DNA of 64,000 nt from Lachnospiraceae bacterium (GTDB taxonomy: Bacteria > Bacillota > Clostridia > Lachnospirales > Lachnospiraceae), in contig JAFTWX010000055.1 in assembly GCA_017465095.1 (NCBI GenBank), forward strand, positions 57,262-121,261, read 5' to 3'. The notes beneath the pieces are model-generated. The model did no database searches. It worked only from the letters and a program-made list of their open reading frames with translations, and was not told the origin of the DNA. A program made the position numbers and the translations under genes. Shown piece by piece: positions 26,721-34,429 of the stretch; position 1 is the first letter of the stretch; each line of letters starts with the position of its first letter.

Positions 26721-27851
26721 ATGCAAAGAATAGAAGATGTGGAGAAACGCTTTAGCGAAGAGAATGCTAATCTGATGCAATACATATTACACTCAATAAT
26801 TTCTTTTTACAGAAATAAGTCATTACACATTGAAGGTGTAACTGACGACGATGAGACGAAAGAGTTGTTGGAGCAGTATGTGTACAATTTTGTGGATGAT
26901 ATAGCAGAAGATAAAAACCAGCAGATTATTGAAACGATTAGACAAAAGGTATTATGTGCAAGGGAGAAATGTACGAAATACCTTGATGAAACAGATAAAA
27001 AAGAGATGCCAGGGGGACTAGAGAGTCTTGAAATAGTTAGTGATGATGTGGGATTGGTTTCTTATCTTAGTGATGAATGGGAAGACCAAACATTTGAAGA
27101 ATATTATGCGCATTTGTGTAAAAGAACAGCAGAAGAGTTGAAAGCAGAGATTGACGCAATACCTAATAGTGAACCATATTATGGAATGTTCACATTGAAA
27201 GACTATGAAAATCTTTTAGAATATTGCAAGGTGTATCATTTCAACGAGCATATTGAAGATATGAGAAGTTATGAGCATGAATTGTCTGAATATATGACGT
27301 TGTTTAATGTAATGGATTATAAGAGTCCTTTGAATATTTATAGGCAGTCATTTATTTTGCTGATGACAGCATTTGATGCAGCGGTTTTTGATATAACAGA
27401 AGTAATATTAAATAATCATTTCTTTGAATTTTGTAATGCGAATGAAAGTGCTCTTAAGGATGGATATAAGTTGAAAGAAATTGCTCGATTTGGCTCTTTT
27501 GATAAGTTGAAGGCAGATATAATAGCTAAGATTTTAAAGGATAACTATGCTTCTGGATTATTAAAAATGCTATACAAATATAATACTGATTACTTTATCG
27601 ATGAAGATAATGGCTCTGATTATTACAATATTATTTGTGAGATTATTGCTAGAAGAAACTTGCATATTCATAAACGTGGTATTGTAGATGAGGATTACTT
27701 TTCACAGGCTCAGGGGAATAGTTATAATTTTAATATAGGTGATATTGCTTATATAAGAAGTGAATACTATCTTAATTCGATTGCATATTTGGAATGCCTA
27801 ATATGCAATTTATGCGCAGCGGAGAAGGATGATAAAATGGAGGGAGTATAA
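26721..27851 (+). CDS. Second HEPN-like protein of the cassette
   Basis: 376 residues from ATG 26721 (GGAGAG 6 bases upstream). Near the C-terminus IIARRNLHIHKRGIVDEDYF gives Arg312-x4-His317 in the RRN-x3-H-x-x-G-x-V context typical of HEPN RNase-like domains. A further Arg31-x4-His36 (YRNKSLHIEG) is in the N-terminal helix region. The middle is acidic and helical. It could be an RNase effector or toxin that acts with the other cassette genes. Confidence 0.55.
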   Translation: MQRIEDVEKRFSEENANLMQYILHSIISFYRNKSLHIEGVTDDDETKELLEQYVYNFVDDIAEDKNQQIIETIRQKVLCAREKCTKYLDETDKKEMPGGLESLEIVSDDVGLVSYLSDEWEDQTFEEYYAHLCKRTAEELKAEIDAIPNSEPYYGMFTLKDYENLLEYCKVYHFNEHIEDMRSYEHELSEYMTLFNVMDYKSPLNIYRQSFILLMTAFDAAVFDITEVILNNHFFEFCNANESALKDGYKLKEIARFGSFDKLKADIIAKILKDNYASGLLKMLYKYNTDYFIDEDNGSDYYNIICEIIARRNLHIHKRGIVDEDYFSQAQGNSYNFNIGDIAYIRSEYYLNSIAYLECLICNLCAAEKDDKMEGV

Positions 27852-27852
27852 A

Positions 27853-28524
27853 GTGGAAGATGAATATTTGATTCAGCCAGTTGAAGAGACTAGAATGACT
27901 ATATTTAACTCTGCTATTGATTTGGGGACTGATGTATCTGAAATTTGTATTGATATGTTACAGGATGAAGGTGTAGTAAAGGATATTCCTGTTTTAGGAA
28001 CAGTATATAAGGTAGGAAAGATAGGGCATTCTGTTGCAAGGCTAACTTTTATAAAGAAAGTTTTAGCATTTGCACAAGAGATGCAGAGAAATGATGTGGA
28101 TAAAAATGTATTGAAAAAGCATAAGGAATTGTCTCTTGCTAATCCTAAGAAGTATAATAGCGAGTTGGAGATTCTTATCGAATATCTGAATAGGCAAGTA
28201 GGATGTGAAAAGGCTATTTTAAATGCTAGAGCATATTATTTGTATTTGGACGAACAGATTAATTACCAAAGTTTGCAGTTGTTATGGGAAGTTATAGACC
28301 AATTATATTTGAGTGATAAAGAAACTCTGATAAGATTGTATGAAAATGAAGTTTTTACAGAAGAAGATGAGTATAATCAATTGGCGTGTAAGAGACTTTC
28401 TTATTGTGGATTGATAGATTTTTTTAATGGGATGCCTGCACAAGATTTTGAAAGCAACAGCGTTATCTATGCTAAAATTGCTAGTTTGGGACAATATTTT
28501 TGTGAGACATTGTTGTTAATATAA
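27853..28524 (+). CDS. Small protein with a hydrophobic helical segment (cassette gene 4)
   Basis: 223 residues from GTG 27853, which has GGAGGGAG 7 bases upstream; an ATG at 27829 inside the preceding gene is the alternative. Residues about 40-75 (DIPVLGTVYKVGKIGHSVARLTFIKKVL) form a glycine-containing amphipathic/hydrophobic stretch that I have seen in hypothetical proteins with a KDIPVxG motif. Residues 100-223 are helical. A membrane-associated effector is possible but not shown. Confidence 0.5.
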   Translation: MEDEYLIQPVEETRMTIFNSAIDLGTDVSEICIDMLQDEGVVKDIPVLGTVYKVGKIGHSVARLTFIKKVLAFAQEMQRNDVDKNVLKKHKELSLANPKKYNSELEILIEYLNRQVGCEKAILNARAYYLYLDEQINYQSLQLLWEVIDQLYLSDKETLIRLYENEVFTEEDEYNQLACKRLSYCGLIDFFNGMPAQDFESNSVIYAKIASLGQYFCETLLLI

Positions 28525-28774
28525 TTCAATTGTTTATAAGGAAGAGAATATTTCGGTGTATGTAAGGTTAGAAGAAAAAGAGCAGTTTATTTTGGAGTCA
28601 TAACATTTTATGCTATGTAATAAGTCAACTTGCTTTTTTGGGGGAGTATGATGCTGTTGGATGTGTTTGTTTCGTGCTTGTTTCGGTAGAGGCATATGCT
28701 TTGTGCCTGTTTATGGTATAGAGGCAACTGTTCCGAGCCTATATACATAGAGGTCTTTGTTCTGCACAAGGGAT
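28525..28774. other. Right-end noncoding region of the element with near-tandem repeats
   Basis: No gene. TAGAGGC/T occurs at 28687, 28719 and 28748 (spacing 32 and 29), each followed after about 10-15 bases by GTGCC, CCGAGCC or CTGCAC, so three degenerate units lead up to attR. They may be recombinase-binding half-sites. Confidence 0.4.
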
Positions 28775-28788
28775 CAGGCGGCGAAGTT
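28775..28788 (+). repeat. prfA: attR core, followed by the displaced prfA end
   Basis: CAGGCGGCGAAGTT. Read in the prfA phase, 28775-28807 encodes QAAKLLKMNEN and a TAA stop, which aligns with the prfA C-terminus [12 protein letters not shown]. This is the chromosomal half of the original attB. Confidence 0.8.
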
Positions 28789-28884
28789 GCTTAAGATGAA
28801 TGAGAATTAATTCCATCGAATTCGGGGGATTAATGAAAAGGCAAAAATATGTGGCTTGTAAGAAGTGTAAGTTATAAAAATCTA

Positions 28885-28912
28885 TTGCAACCTTATATTT
28901 TTTTGCTATAAT
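28885..28912 (+). promoter_or_regulatory. Promoter of antisense RNA to the holin-like toxin
   Basis: TTGCAA (28885-28890), 16-base spacer, TATAAT (28907-28912). Confidence 0.65.
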
Positions 28913-28918
28913 AAAACC

Positions 28919-29027
28919 ATAAAAGGCAATCGCCATTTATGCCCCTTAGGGGTACAGAGTGGTTGACCTGGATGAAAGAAAAATACAAATCCTTCCCTCA
29001 CTAGCCAAAGTACAGGGAAGGGTTTGT
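28919..29027 (+). ncRNA. Antitoxin RNA of a type I toxin-antitoxin locus
   Basis: Predicted transcript from the 28885 promoter to the shared terminator (28987-29025). It includes a CCCC-TTA-GGGG hairpin. Its segment GGCAATCG ... TACAGAGTGGTTGACCT (28925-28969) recurs almost exactly in the 5' part of the toxin mRNA (inverted in DNA, 29175-29148). The shared GGUUGACC is nearly self-complementary and contains a YUNR-type UUGA, so a loop-loop contact is plausible. Confidence 0.55.
28987..29025. terminator. Bidirectional terminator shared by toxin and antitoxin RNAs
   Basis: AAATCCTTCCCT (28987-28998) / AGGGAAGGGTTT (29014-29025), 12 bp with one G-U pair and T-rich flanks, stronger on the minus strand. 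Confidence 0.8.
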
Positions 29028-29031
29028 TACG

Positions 29032-29118
29032 TTAGTGACAAATCAAATAAATGAATGTCAGTAAAGCTAAGAGAAACATTCCAAAAGACATTAAGTCTTT
29101 AAAGTCAAATTTCTTCAT
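29032..29118 (-). CDS. Holin-like type I toxin peptide
   Basis: 28 residues: a basic/acidic N-terminus MKKFDFKDLMSFG followed by one membrane segment (MFLLALLTFIYLICH). GGAGGTG is 6 bases before the ATG. This agrees with the small hydrophobic 'putative holin-like toxin' peptides of Firmicutes (TxpA/BsrG-like superfamily). A convergent RNA overlaps its 3' end, and a promoter with TATAAT at 29215-29210 (minus) lies upstream, leaving a leader of about 85 nt. Confidence 0.75.
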   Translation of the reverse strand: MKKFDFKDLMSFGMFLLALLTFIYLICH

Positions 29119-29367
29119 GAGCATCACCTCCATTCTATGTAGAATGAAGGTCAACCACCCTGTAACACGATTGCCGGTAGCAAAGTTGCTACTGAGATAA
29201 TTATATATTTAGGTGGGGTGAAAATCTATTGTACAAAACCACGAAAAAATCCGATGTTACGATGAAGGATAGAGTTTAAACCCGGGAAATATAAGGAGTT
29301 CAAGGTGTCAAAAAGGTTTTTGATGAATAATAGATTAAAAAACTCGCAGTTGATGGAGGACATTATC

Positions 29368-29668
29368 ATGAACGCACTGGTGATTAATTGTAGCCCGGTA
29401 AGGAATGGAGCAACAGCAGATATTGTTGTTTCAGTATCGCCATCCTATTGGGCAGACATGCCAGGACAATTCAAGGTATTCATAGATTGGTGTACTCCGA
29501 ACCGGACCCAATATGCCGGAATGTGAACGGGTAATAGGAAGTATTGAACATTTTCACGGGCATTTAGAAATTGAGTCGTGTGGCAAACTGGACTTATGCT
29601 CCGTCGAATATAAAGAGGACGTTGCAGCAGGAATTGATGAAATAACAGATTTTTGCAGTATGATATAG
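29368..29668 (+). pseudogene. Decayed NADPH-dependent FMN reductase / flavodoxin-like gene
   Basis: MNALVINCSPVRNGATADIV is the N-terminus of the family (P-loop for FMN), and VSPSYWADMPGQFKVFIDW is its second FMN motif, but about 40 residues between them are missing. The first frame stops at 29526; the C-terminal part (ECERVIGSIEHFHGHLEIES) continues in another frame to 29668. So an internal deletion plus a frameshift have broken it. Confidence 0.8.
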
Positions 29669-29762
29669 AAAAATAGTGTAAAAATAGTGAAAAAATAATG
29701 TGATTTTTAATCGAAAGAGCTATATCATATCCAAGGATAACTTTGATGAAGAGGTGGCGTTT

Positions 29763-30488
29763 ATGTTAGAAGTTACACTAACAAAAGCAGTCGAGCGGTA
29801 TCTTTCAGATACATTTTGCTGCACTGCAGAAGAACTTAGTAAAGCAGATGTTTTGTTCGCTGTAAATCCTAATGCGGACGAACCATATATGAAGATCATG
29901 ACATACAAAAACTGTGTTGTTGTCAGTACATCAGCGGATATGAGTGCTCGAGTGAAAGGATTCTTGGCGGGAAAGACGAGAGATGAGATTTTCGAATGTC
30001 CTCTTGTTTACGGACAGACCATTCATTACATTCCGGACATAACCAAGATGAAAGAAGCAGAATTGCCGGATGGATTTGCATATGAACTTTTAGAAGGGAA
30101 AGAAATCAACAAACTTTCACATGTACAAGGATTTGATAATTCTTTAGTATTTGATGAAAACAGTAACATTTCGACGAAGATAGTTTTTGCTGCGAAGGAA
30201 GGGGATCAAGTAATCGCCATTGCAGGGGCAGGAATTGTTACAGACAAGCTGTGGGAAGTGGGGATTGATGTGCTTCCGGGGTATCGGAATAATGGATTGG
30301 GAAGCATACTGGTTAGTGCACTTACAGCTGTAATTTTAAAGAAAGGTGTAATACCGTTTTATTCTGCTTCCGTAACAAACATCGGGTCTCAAAGAGTTGC
30401 CGGACGTGCAGGATATGTTCCGTCATGGGTGGATACGTTTGGCAATGTGTATGATGAAAATTACGCATATAAAACCAGTATTGTATAG
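29763..30488 (+). CDS. GNAT family N-acetyltransferase
   Basis: 241 residues from ATG 29763 (GAGGTGG upstream); the frame is open back to 29700. The acetyl-CoA motif is VGIDVLPGYRNNGLGSILVSAL, followed by the VTNIGSQRVAGRAGYVPSW helix-strand typical of GNAT C-termini. The N-terminal 100 residues are a separate domain found in long GNAT proteins. Substrate unknown. Confidence 0.8.
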   Translation: MLEVTLTKAVERYLSDTFCCTAEELSKADVLFAVNPNADEPYMKIMTYKNCVVVSTSADMSARVKGFLAGKTRDEIFECPLVYGQTIHYIPDITKMKEAELPDGFAYELLEGKEINKLSHVQGFDNSLVFDENSNISTKIVFAAKEGDQVIAIAGAGIVTDKLWEVGIDVLPGYRNNGLGSILVSALTAVILKKGVIPFYSASVTNIGSQRVAGRAGYVPSWVDTFGNVYDENYAYKTSIV

Positions 30489-30532
30489 AACCACGAAACT
30501 ATGACTCTATGAAATAAAGTACATGTAATTAC

Positions 30533-30561
30533 TTGAAATATGTTTTTTTCCGTGACACAGT
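30533..30561 (+). promoter_or_regulatory. Antitoxin RNA promoter, copy A
   Basis: TTGAAA (30533-30538), 17-base spacer, CACAGT (30556-30561). Same positions as copy B, with a weaker -10 box. Confidence 0.5.
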
Positions 30562-30612
30562 TTTCTTAGCTAAGAAGTTAGCGATAGTAGTTAAAATTTC
30601 TATGTAACAGCA

Positions 30613-30648
30613 AAACCCCCACGAGAGGCCACTCGTGGGGGTTTCTGT
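30613..30648. terminator. Bidirectional terminator, TA copy A
   Basis: AAACCCCCACGAG (30613-30625) / CTCGTGGGGGTTT (30632-30644), 13-bp perfect stem with AGGCCA loop. Confidence 0.9.
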
Positions 30649-30691
30649 TCCGTTTTTGCAAGGAGGACTAGTCCTTAGGCTCATTGCCGTC

Positions 30692-30766
30692 TCAATCCTT
30701 TCGGTCGAGCCATTTGCATATGTAATGCGAAATTACACCTGCCATGATAGAAAGGTATTCTCCCAA
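30692..30766 (-). pseudogene. Degenerate type I toxin gene, copy A
   Basis: Aligned codon by codon with the intact copy at 35167-35277: MAGVISHYICKWLDRKD, then an in-frame TGA where the intact gene has AAC, after which the alignment continues (DGNEPKD, TAG). The upstream ATG/GTG and GGAGGTG are lost; only a TTG at 30766 or an internal ATG at 30745 remain. Confidence 0.7.
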
Positions 30767-30837
30767 TTGAAATAGATTTTTGATTATATTATAATTGCTA
30801 CACAGGTTAAACTCCGGGAAATAAAGCAGGTGACATT

Positions 30838-31338
30838 ATGAGTAAAATAACCCCAATTGGGTATTCGCGAAAAAGAATAGGTGTTTTTCTGGCAGTAGCA
30901 ATTGTTATAGGAACAGTTCTTCTTATGAGTATGTTTGTAATGAGCGGAGCGTCTTTGGCTGATATTAAATATTTTGGAATTGCAGCAGTCATATTGGCGC
31001 TAATGTTTATGTTTTCTGACATAACATCTAATATGAAAAATAGGAAAAAAATGATGCATATGGAGTATATGTTATCGTGTCCTGCCGTAAAGGGGGAAGT
31101 TATTGAGATTCGGCGTATACCTTTTTTCTTTGGCAAAGAATTCCCCAACAATCCGCATTTCTATTATCAAAATAAAAATGTTGTCTGGCGTATTGTTGCG
31201 TCTTTTGAGGATCCGGTCACCGGTACGGAGGAAATAGTAGTCTCTGAAAAGTACAGTAAAAACGTCGATTCGTACATAAAAGAAAAGTGTGTCAATGTTC
31301 ATTATTCCCCAAACAGAGAATATTGGATAGAGATTTGA
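30838..31338 (+). CDS. Membrane protein with DUF3592-like soluble part
   Basis: 166 residues. Two membrane segments (about 14-36 and 43-62), then a cytoplasmic or exposed domain with the pattern VKGEVIEIRRI ... WRIVASFEDPVTGTEEIVVSEK ... VNVHYSPNREYW, as in DUF3592 proteins. CAGGTGAC before the ATG. Function unknown. Confidence 0.55.
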   Translation: MSKITPIGYSRKRIGVFLAVAIVIGTVLLMSMFVMSGASLADIKYFGIAAVILALMFMFSDITSNMKNRKKMMHMEYMLSCPAVKGEVIEIRRIPFFFGKEFPNNPHFYYQNKNVVWRIVASFEDPVTGTEEIVVSEKYSKNVDSYIKEKCVNVHYSPNREYWIEI

Positions 31339-31355
31339 GTAGAATAGGAGATTAA

Positions 31356-32090
31356 ATGAAGGTACATATTTCGGTCATCATACCGGCGCATAATGAAGAA
31401 AAGTACATAGAGAGATGCATAAAATCAATCAAAAATGCGGCAAAACAGTTCCGGGGAACGGTTGAGATTATTGTTGTGTGTAACAGATGTACCGACAAGA
31501 CGGCTGAAATTGCGGAAAATAATGGGGCAAAAGTTATTTTCAATGAGGACAGATGTATTGCAAAAGTCCGCAATGCCGGGATATCAGCAGCCAAAGGAAA
31601 GATTATCGTTACAATAGACGCCGATAATCGAATGACGAAGGGGACATTGTCGGAAATATACAGCCTTCTCAGAACCGGAAAATATATCGGAGGAGGAGCA
31701 CCGATACGCTTTGAACGGTATTCATTTCCGCTATGGTGCAATGATATTCTTTGTAGGATATCATTTGGAGTTACAGGATTGTACAGCGGTATATTTTGGG
31801 CAAAAAAAGACAGCTTTGATGCAGTCGGAGGTTTTGTGGATCAAAAGGCCATGGAAGATGTGGCAACGGCCAAAATGCTGAAGAAATACGGAAAAAAACA
31901 AGGCAAGAAATATACGACACTTCGCAAAAATTATCTGATTAATTCAACGAGAAAATATGATGATTTGGGGGATTGGTTGTATTTCAAACTGATGTTTCAA
32001 AATATCGGGACATTATTAAAAGCAGCAATGGGAGACAAAACAGGGCTGGACAGGTTGTTGGATGAGATGTTTTACGAGTACAATGACTGA
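31356..32090 (+). CDS. Family 2 glycosyltransferase
   Basis: 244 residues. N-terminal GT-A fold: ISVIIPAHNEEKYIERCIKSI for nucleotide-sugar binding and the metal motif TIDADNRM (about residue 88-92). The acceptor is unknown. Follows the DUF3592-like gene by 17 bases, with AGGAG in the gap, and precedes a TraX-like gene. Confidence 0.85.
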   Translation: MKVHISVIIPAHNEEKYIERCIKSIKNAAKQFRGTVEIIVVCNRCTDKTAEIAENNGAKVIFNEDRCIAKVRNAGISAAKGKIIVTIDADNRMTKGTLSEIYSLLRTGKYIGGGAPIRFERYSFPLWCNDILCRISFGVTGLYSGIFWAKKDSFDAVGGFVDQKAMEDVATAKMLKKYGKKQGKKYTTLRKNYLINSTRKYDDLGDWLYFKLMFQNIGTLLKAAMGDKTGLDRLLDEMFYEYND

Positions 32091-32108
32091 TAATCAGAGG
32101 AGACAAGC

Positions 32109-32852
32109 ATGTTAAAAGAAAGCAAGCTAAGAATAGAAACATCTTCCATGTCACTGCACATAATGGCAATGGCGTTTATGCTGTGTGACCATCTTTGGGG
32201 GACAATTGTTCCGGGCAATGATTGGTTAACTTGTATTGGAAGAATTGCGTTTCCTATTTTTGCATTTATGATTGTAGAAGGATACTTCCATACAAAAAAT
32301 TTAAAGAAATATGTATGTCGACTATTATTATTTGCGATTCTTTCTGAAATCCCATTTAACTTGGCGATGGGAAGCAGAATATGTTATCCGATTCATCAAA
32401 ATGTGCTGTGGAGCTTTTTGGTGTCAATCGGACTTATCCACTGGAATGAAAAAGTAAAAGGGAAAAAGCTTTGGAAGCAGATTTTAGTCGGATGTTTATC
32501 TGTAATTATTGGATATGTAGTTGGTCTGTTGACTATGGTAGATTTTTATCATGCAGGCATTTTGACAGTTCTTGTTTTCTATTTTTTCAGATATAGAAAA
32601 TGGTGGTGCTATGTAGGGCAATTAATTTGTCTGTGGTATATTAATGTCGAGATGCTGGGAGGATTTGCCTATGAGATTCCTTTGGGAAATGAAATATATT
32701 TTCTTTCCCGTCAAGGTATTGCATTACTGGCCTTGATTCCTATATGGCTATATCGTGGAAAGCAAGGTTACCACAATAAAATAATTCAGTATACGTATTA
32801 TGCCTTTTATCCGATACATTTATTGGTTTTGGGGCTGATAAAATTATTGTAA
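32109..32852 (+). CDS. TraX family membrane protein
   Basis: 247 residues with about eight hydrophobic segments and the TraX signature IAMAFMLCDHLWGTI, then RIAFPIFAFMIVEGYFHTKNLKKY. TraX N-acetylates F pilin in plasmids; chromosomal Firmicutes members have unknown acceptors. GAGGAG precedes the ATG. Probably in one transcript with the glycosyltransferase. Confidence 0.85.
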   Translation: MLKESKLRIETSSMSLHIMAMAFMLCDHLWGTIVPGNDWLTCIGRIAFPIFAFMIVEGYFHTKNLKKYVCRLLLFAILSEIPFNLAMGSRICYPIHQNVLWSFLVSIGLIHWNEKVKGKKLWKQILVGCLSVIIGYVVGLLTMVDFYHAGILTVLVFYFFRYRKWWCYVGQLICLWYINVEMLGGFAYEIPLGNEIYFLSRQGIALLALIPIWLYRGKQGYHNKIIQYTYYAFYPIHLLVLGLIKLL

Positions 32853-32868
32853 ATAGGATGATGAAGTG

Positions 32869-32979
32869 ATGGACGGGTGTGATATTGATTTGTGGGATAT
32901 GTACGCGGATTATATCAACGGAACGAAAGAAATTGCAGAGTGTAATGCAGCGTTTCAGGCGGAGTATTATACGGAGTAG
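32869..32979 (+). CDS. Small acidic protein, doubtful
   Basis: 36 codons (MDGCDIDLWDMYADYINGTK...) with a weak AGGATGATGAAG site. It could be a real small gene or the residual end of a lost one. Confidence 0.35.
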   Translation: MDGCDIDLWDMYADYINGTKEIAECNAAFQAEYYTE

Positions 32980-32987
32980 GAGAGCAT

Positions 32988-33557
32988 ATGCAACCAAGAG
33001 AATTATTAGAAGTTATAAGTGTCGCAGAGAGACTGAAAGATGCAACAAGGCATTGCTATACAAAAAACGGCCGTCATGAAAGTGTGGCGGAACATAGCTG
33101 GATGATGACTTTGATGGCATTTTTTATGAAGGAAGAATTTCCGGAAGCGGACATGGATAAAGTGATAAAAATGTGCATCATTCACGATTTGGGTGAGGCT
33201 TTTACGGGTGACATTCCTACTTTCGAAAAGACGCAGGAAAATGAGCAAACCGAAGAAGAGTTATTGCATGCGTGGGTCAATACTTTGCCTGAAAGCAGCA
33301 GATCAGAAATGACGGCTTTATATGAGGAAATGGCAAAACGGGAAACTTTGGAATCCAAGATATATAAGGCGATTGATAGCATGGAGGCATTGATTCAACA
33401 CAATATTTCCGATTTGTCGACATGGATTCCGAAGGAATACGAGTTGAATAAGACTTACGCGGATGATAAGGTTGAATTTTCGGAGTATCTTAAAGCGTTG
33501 AGAGAGGAAATACGAAAAGATACGTTGGAGAAACTTGGGGAAAAGTCGATTGAGTAA
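32988..33557 (+). CDS. HD domain hydrolase (YfbR-like)
   Basis: 189 residues. HESVAEHSWMM and IHDLGEAFTGD supply the H...HD...D metal ligands of HD phosphohydrolases; length and motif order match the YfbR/HDDC2 5'-deoxynucleotidase group. AGGAG precedes the ATG. Cytosolic dNMP turnover is the likely role. Confidence 0.85.
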   Translation: MQPRELLEVISVAERLKDATRHCYTKNGRHESVAEHSWMMTLMAFFMKEEFPEADMDKVIKMCIIHDLGEAFTGDIPTFEKTQENEQTEEELLHAWVNTLPESSRSEMTALYEEMAKRETLESKIYKAIDSMEALIQHNISDLSTWIPKEYELNKTYADDKVEFSEYLKALREEIRKDTLEKLGEKSIE

Positions 33558-33569
33558 GGAGTGACCGGT

Positions 33570-34427
33570 ATGGAGAAAATCATTGCAGCGTGCGGAAACG
33601 ACTGCGCAGTTTGTCCGAGATATGTGACATCGCCGTATGAAAAAACGGGTGCGGAACTTACGCATACTGCGGAGCTTTGGATGAAAATCGGATACAGAGA
33701 TCATGTGGTTTCCAATGAGGAGATTTCCTGTACGGGCTGTAAAGCGGAGAACTGGTGCAGATATAAAGTAATCGCATGTACGCAGGAAAAAGGAATTGAA
33801 AATTGTGGGAAATGTGCAGAATATCCTTGTGACAATTTGAAAGATTGCTTTGAGGTAACTGCATCCTTTGCGCCGTCATGCAAGAGCGTGTGTACCACGG
33901 AAGAATACGAGATGCTCAGCAGAGCATTTTTTGAGAAAGAGAAGAATTTAAATATGCAGAGAGTTATATATGATCAGGCAAAGAAAGCGGATATTGATGA
34001 ATTGGTGCGTCTTCGCATTGCATACATGATAGATGATTTCGGGCATATCAGCGAATACGAAAGGAATTGTATGGAGACGCAGTTGCCGGAGTATTTTGAA
34101 AGAAGACTCGGAAAAGATTTGATTGCGTTTGTTGCAAGAGCAGAAGGAAGATTGGTAGCCGCTGCTTACTTACTGATTATTGAAAAACCGGCAAATCCGT
34201 TTTTGCCGAACGGTCTCGAAGGAGAGGTGCTCAGCGTTTATACAGAAGAGGCATATCGCGGAAACGGCATTTGCTCGCAACTTATGAAGCAGCTTATCGA
34301 GTACGGTAAAGAAAACGAGCTTTGTCGCATTAATTTGATGGCAACGGAGGAAGGTTATCCGATTTATAAGAAACTTGGTTTTGGGGACAAGGTGCAAAAT
34401 TATAAGGATATGAGGTTAAAATTGTAA
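33570..34427 (+). CDS. Fusion of a DUF3795-like Cys-rich domain and a GNAT acetyltransferase
   Basis: 285 residues from ATG 33570 (AAGGAG 8 bases upstream). Residues 1-115 carry CGNDCAVCPRY and CTGCKAENWCRYK ... CGKCAEYPC, a DUF3795-type metal-binding module. Residues about 130-285 are a GNAT domain with VYTEEAYRGNGICSQLMKQLI. Such fusions are known but the partner substrate is not. Confidence 0.8.
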   Translation: MEKIIAACGNDCAVCPRYVTSPYEKTGAELTHTAELWMKIGYRDHVVSNEEISCTGCKAENWCRYKVIACTQEKGIENCGKCAEYPCDNLKDCFEVTASFAPSCKSVCTTEEYEMLSRAFFEKEKNLNMQRVIYDQAKKADIDELVRLRIAYMIDDFGHISEYERNCMETQLPEYFERRLGKDLIAFVARAEGRLVAAAYLLIIEKPANPFLPNGLEGEVLSVYTEEAYRGNGICSQLMKQLIEYGKENELCRINLMATEEGYPIYKKLGFGDKVQNYKDMRLKL

Positions 34428-34429
34428 TT

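Larger units (their letters stand above)
8711..28788. mobile_element. Integrative element in prfA, SCC-like, about 20.1 kb
   Basis: The borders are set by the duplicated prfA end (attL 8697-8710, attR 28775-28788). Within them the DNA is visibly AT-richer than the flanks, and it holds a large serine recombinase (22912), a small resolvase (21758), a DUF927 ATPase (9868), HTH regulators and many unknown genes. No relaxase, coupling protein or conjugation channel gene is present, so it is not a self-transmissible ICE. A DUF927/Cch-type protein plus a large serine recombinase is the gene pair of staphylococcal cassette (SCC) elements. Cargo at the right end looks like a defence operon. Confidence 0.85.
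30522..30766. repeat. Dispersed type I TA repeat, copy A (toxin degenerate)
   Basis: About 245 bp related throughout to 35021-35277: CATGTAATTxCTTGAA, a shared CAGTTTTCTTAGCTAAGAAG block, a terminator with CACGAG/CTCGTG and the toxin region. See the separate entries. Confidence 0.8.

Noticed and set aside
8711..28788. Classification as an ICE or prophage
   Set aside because: No relaxase, coupling protein, conjugation ATPase, capsid, terminase or tail gene could be recognised in the segment.
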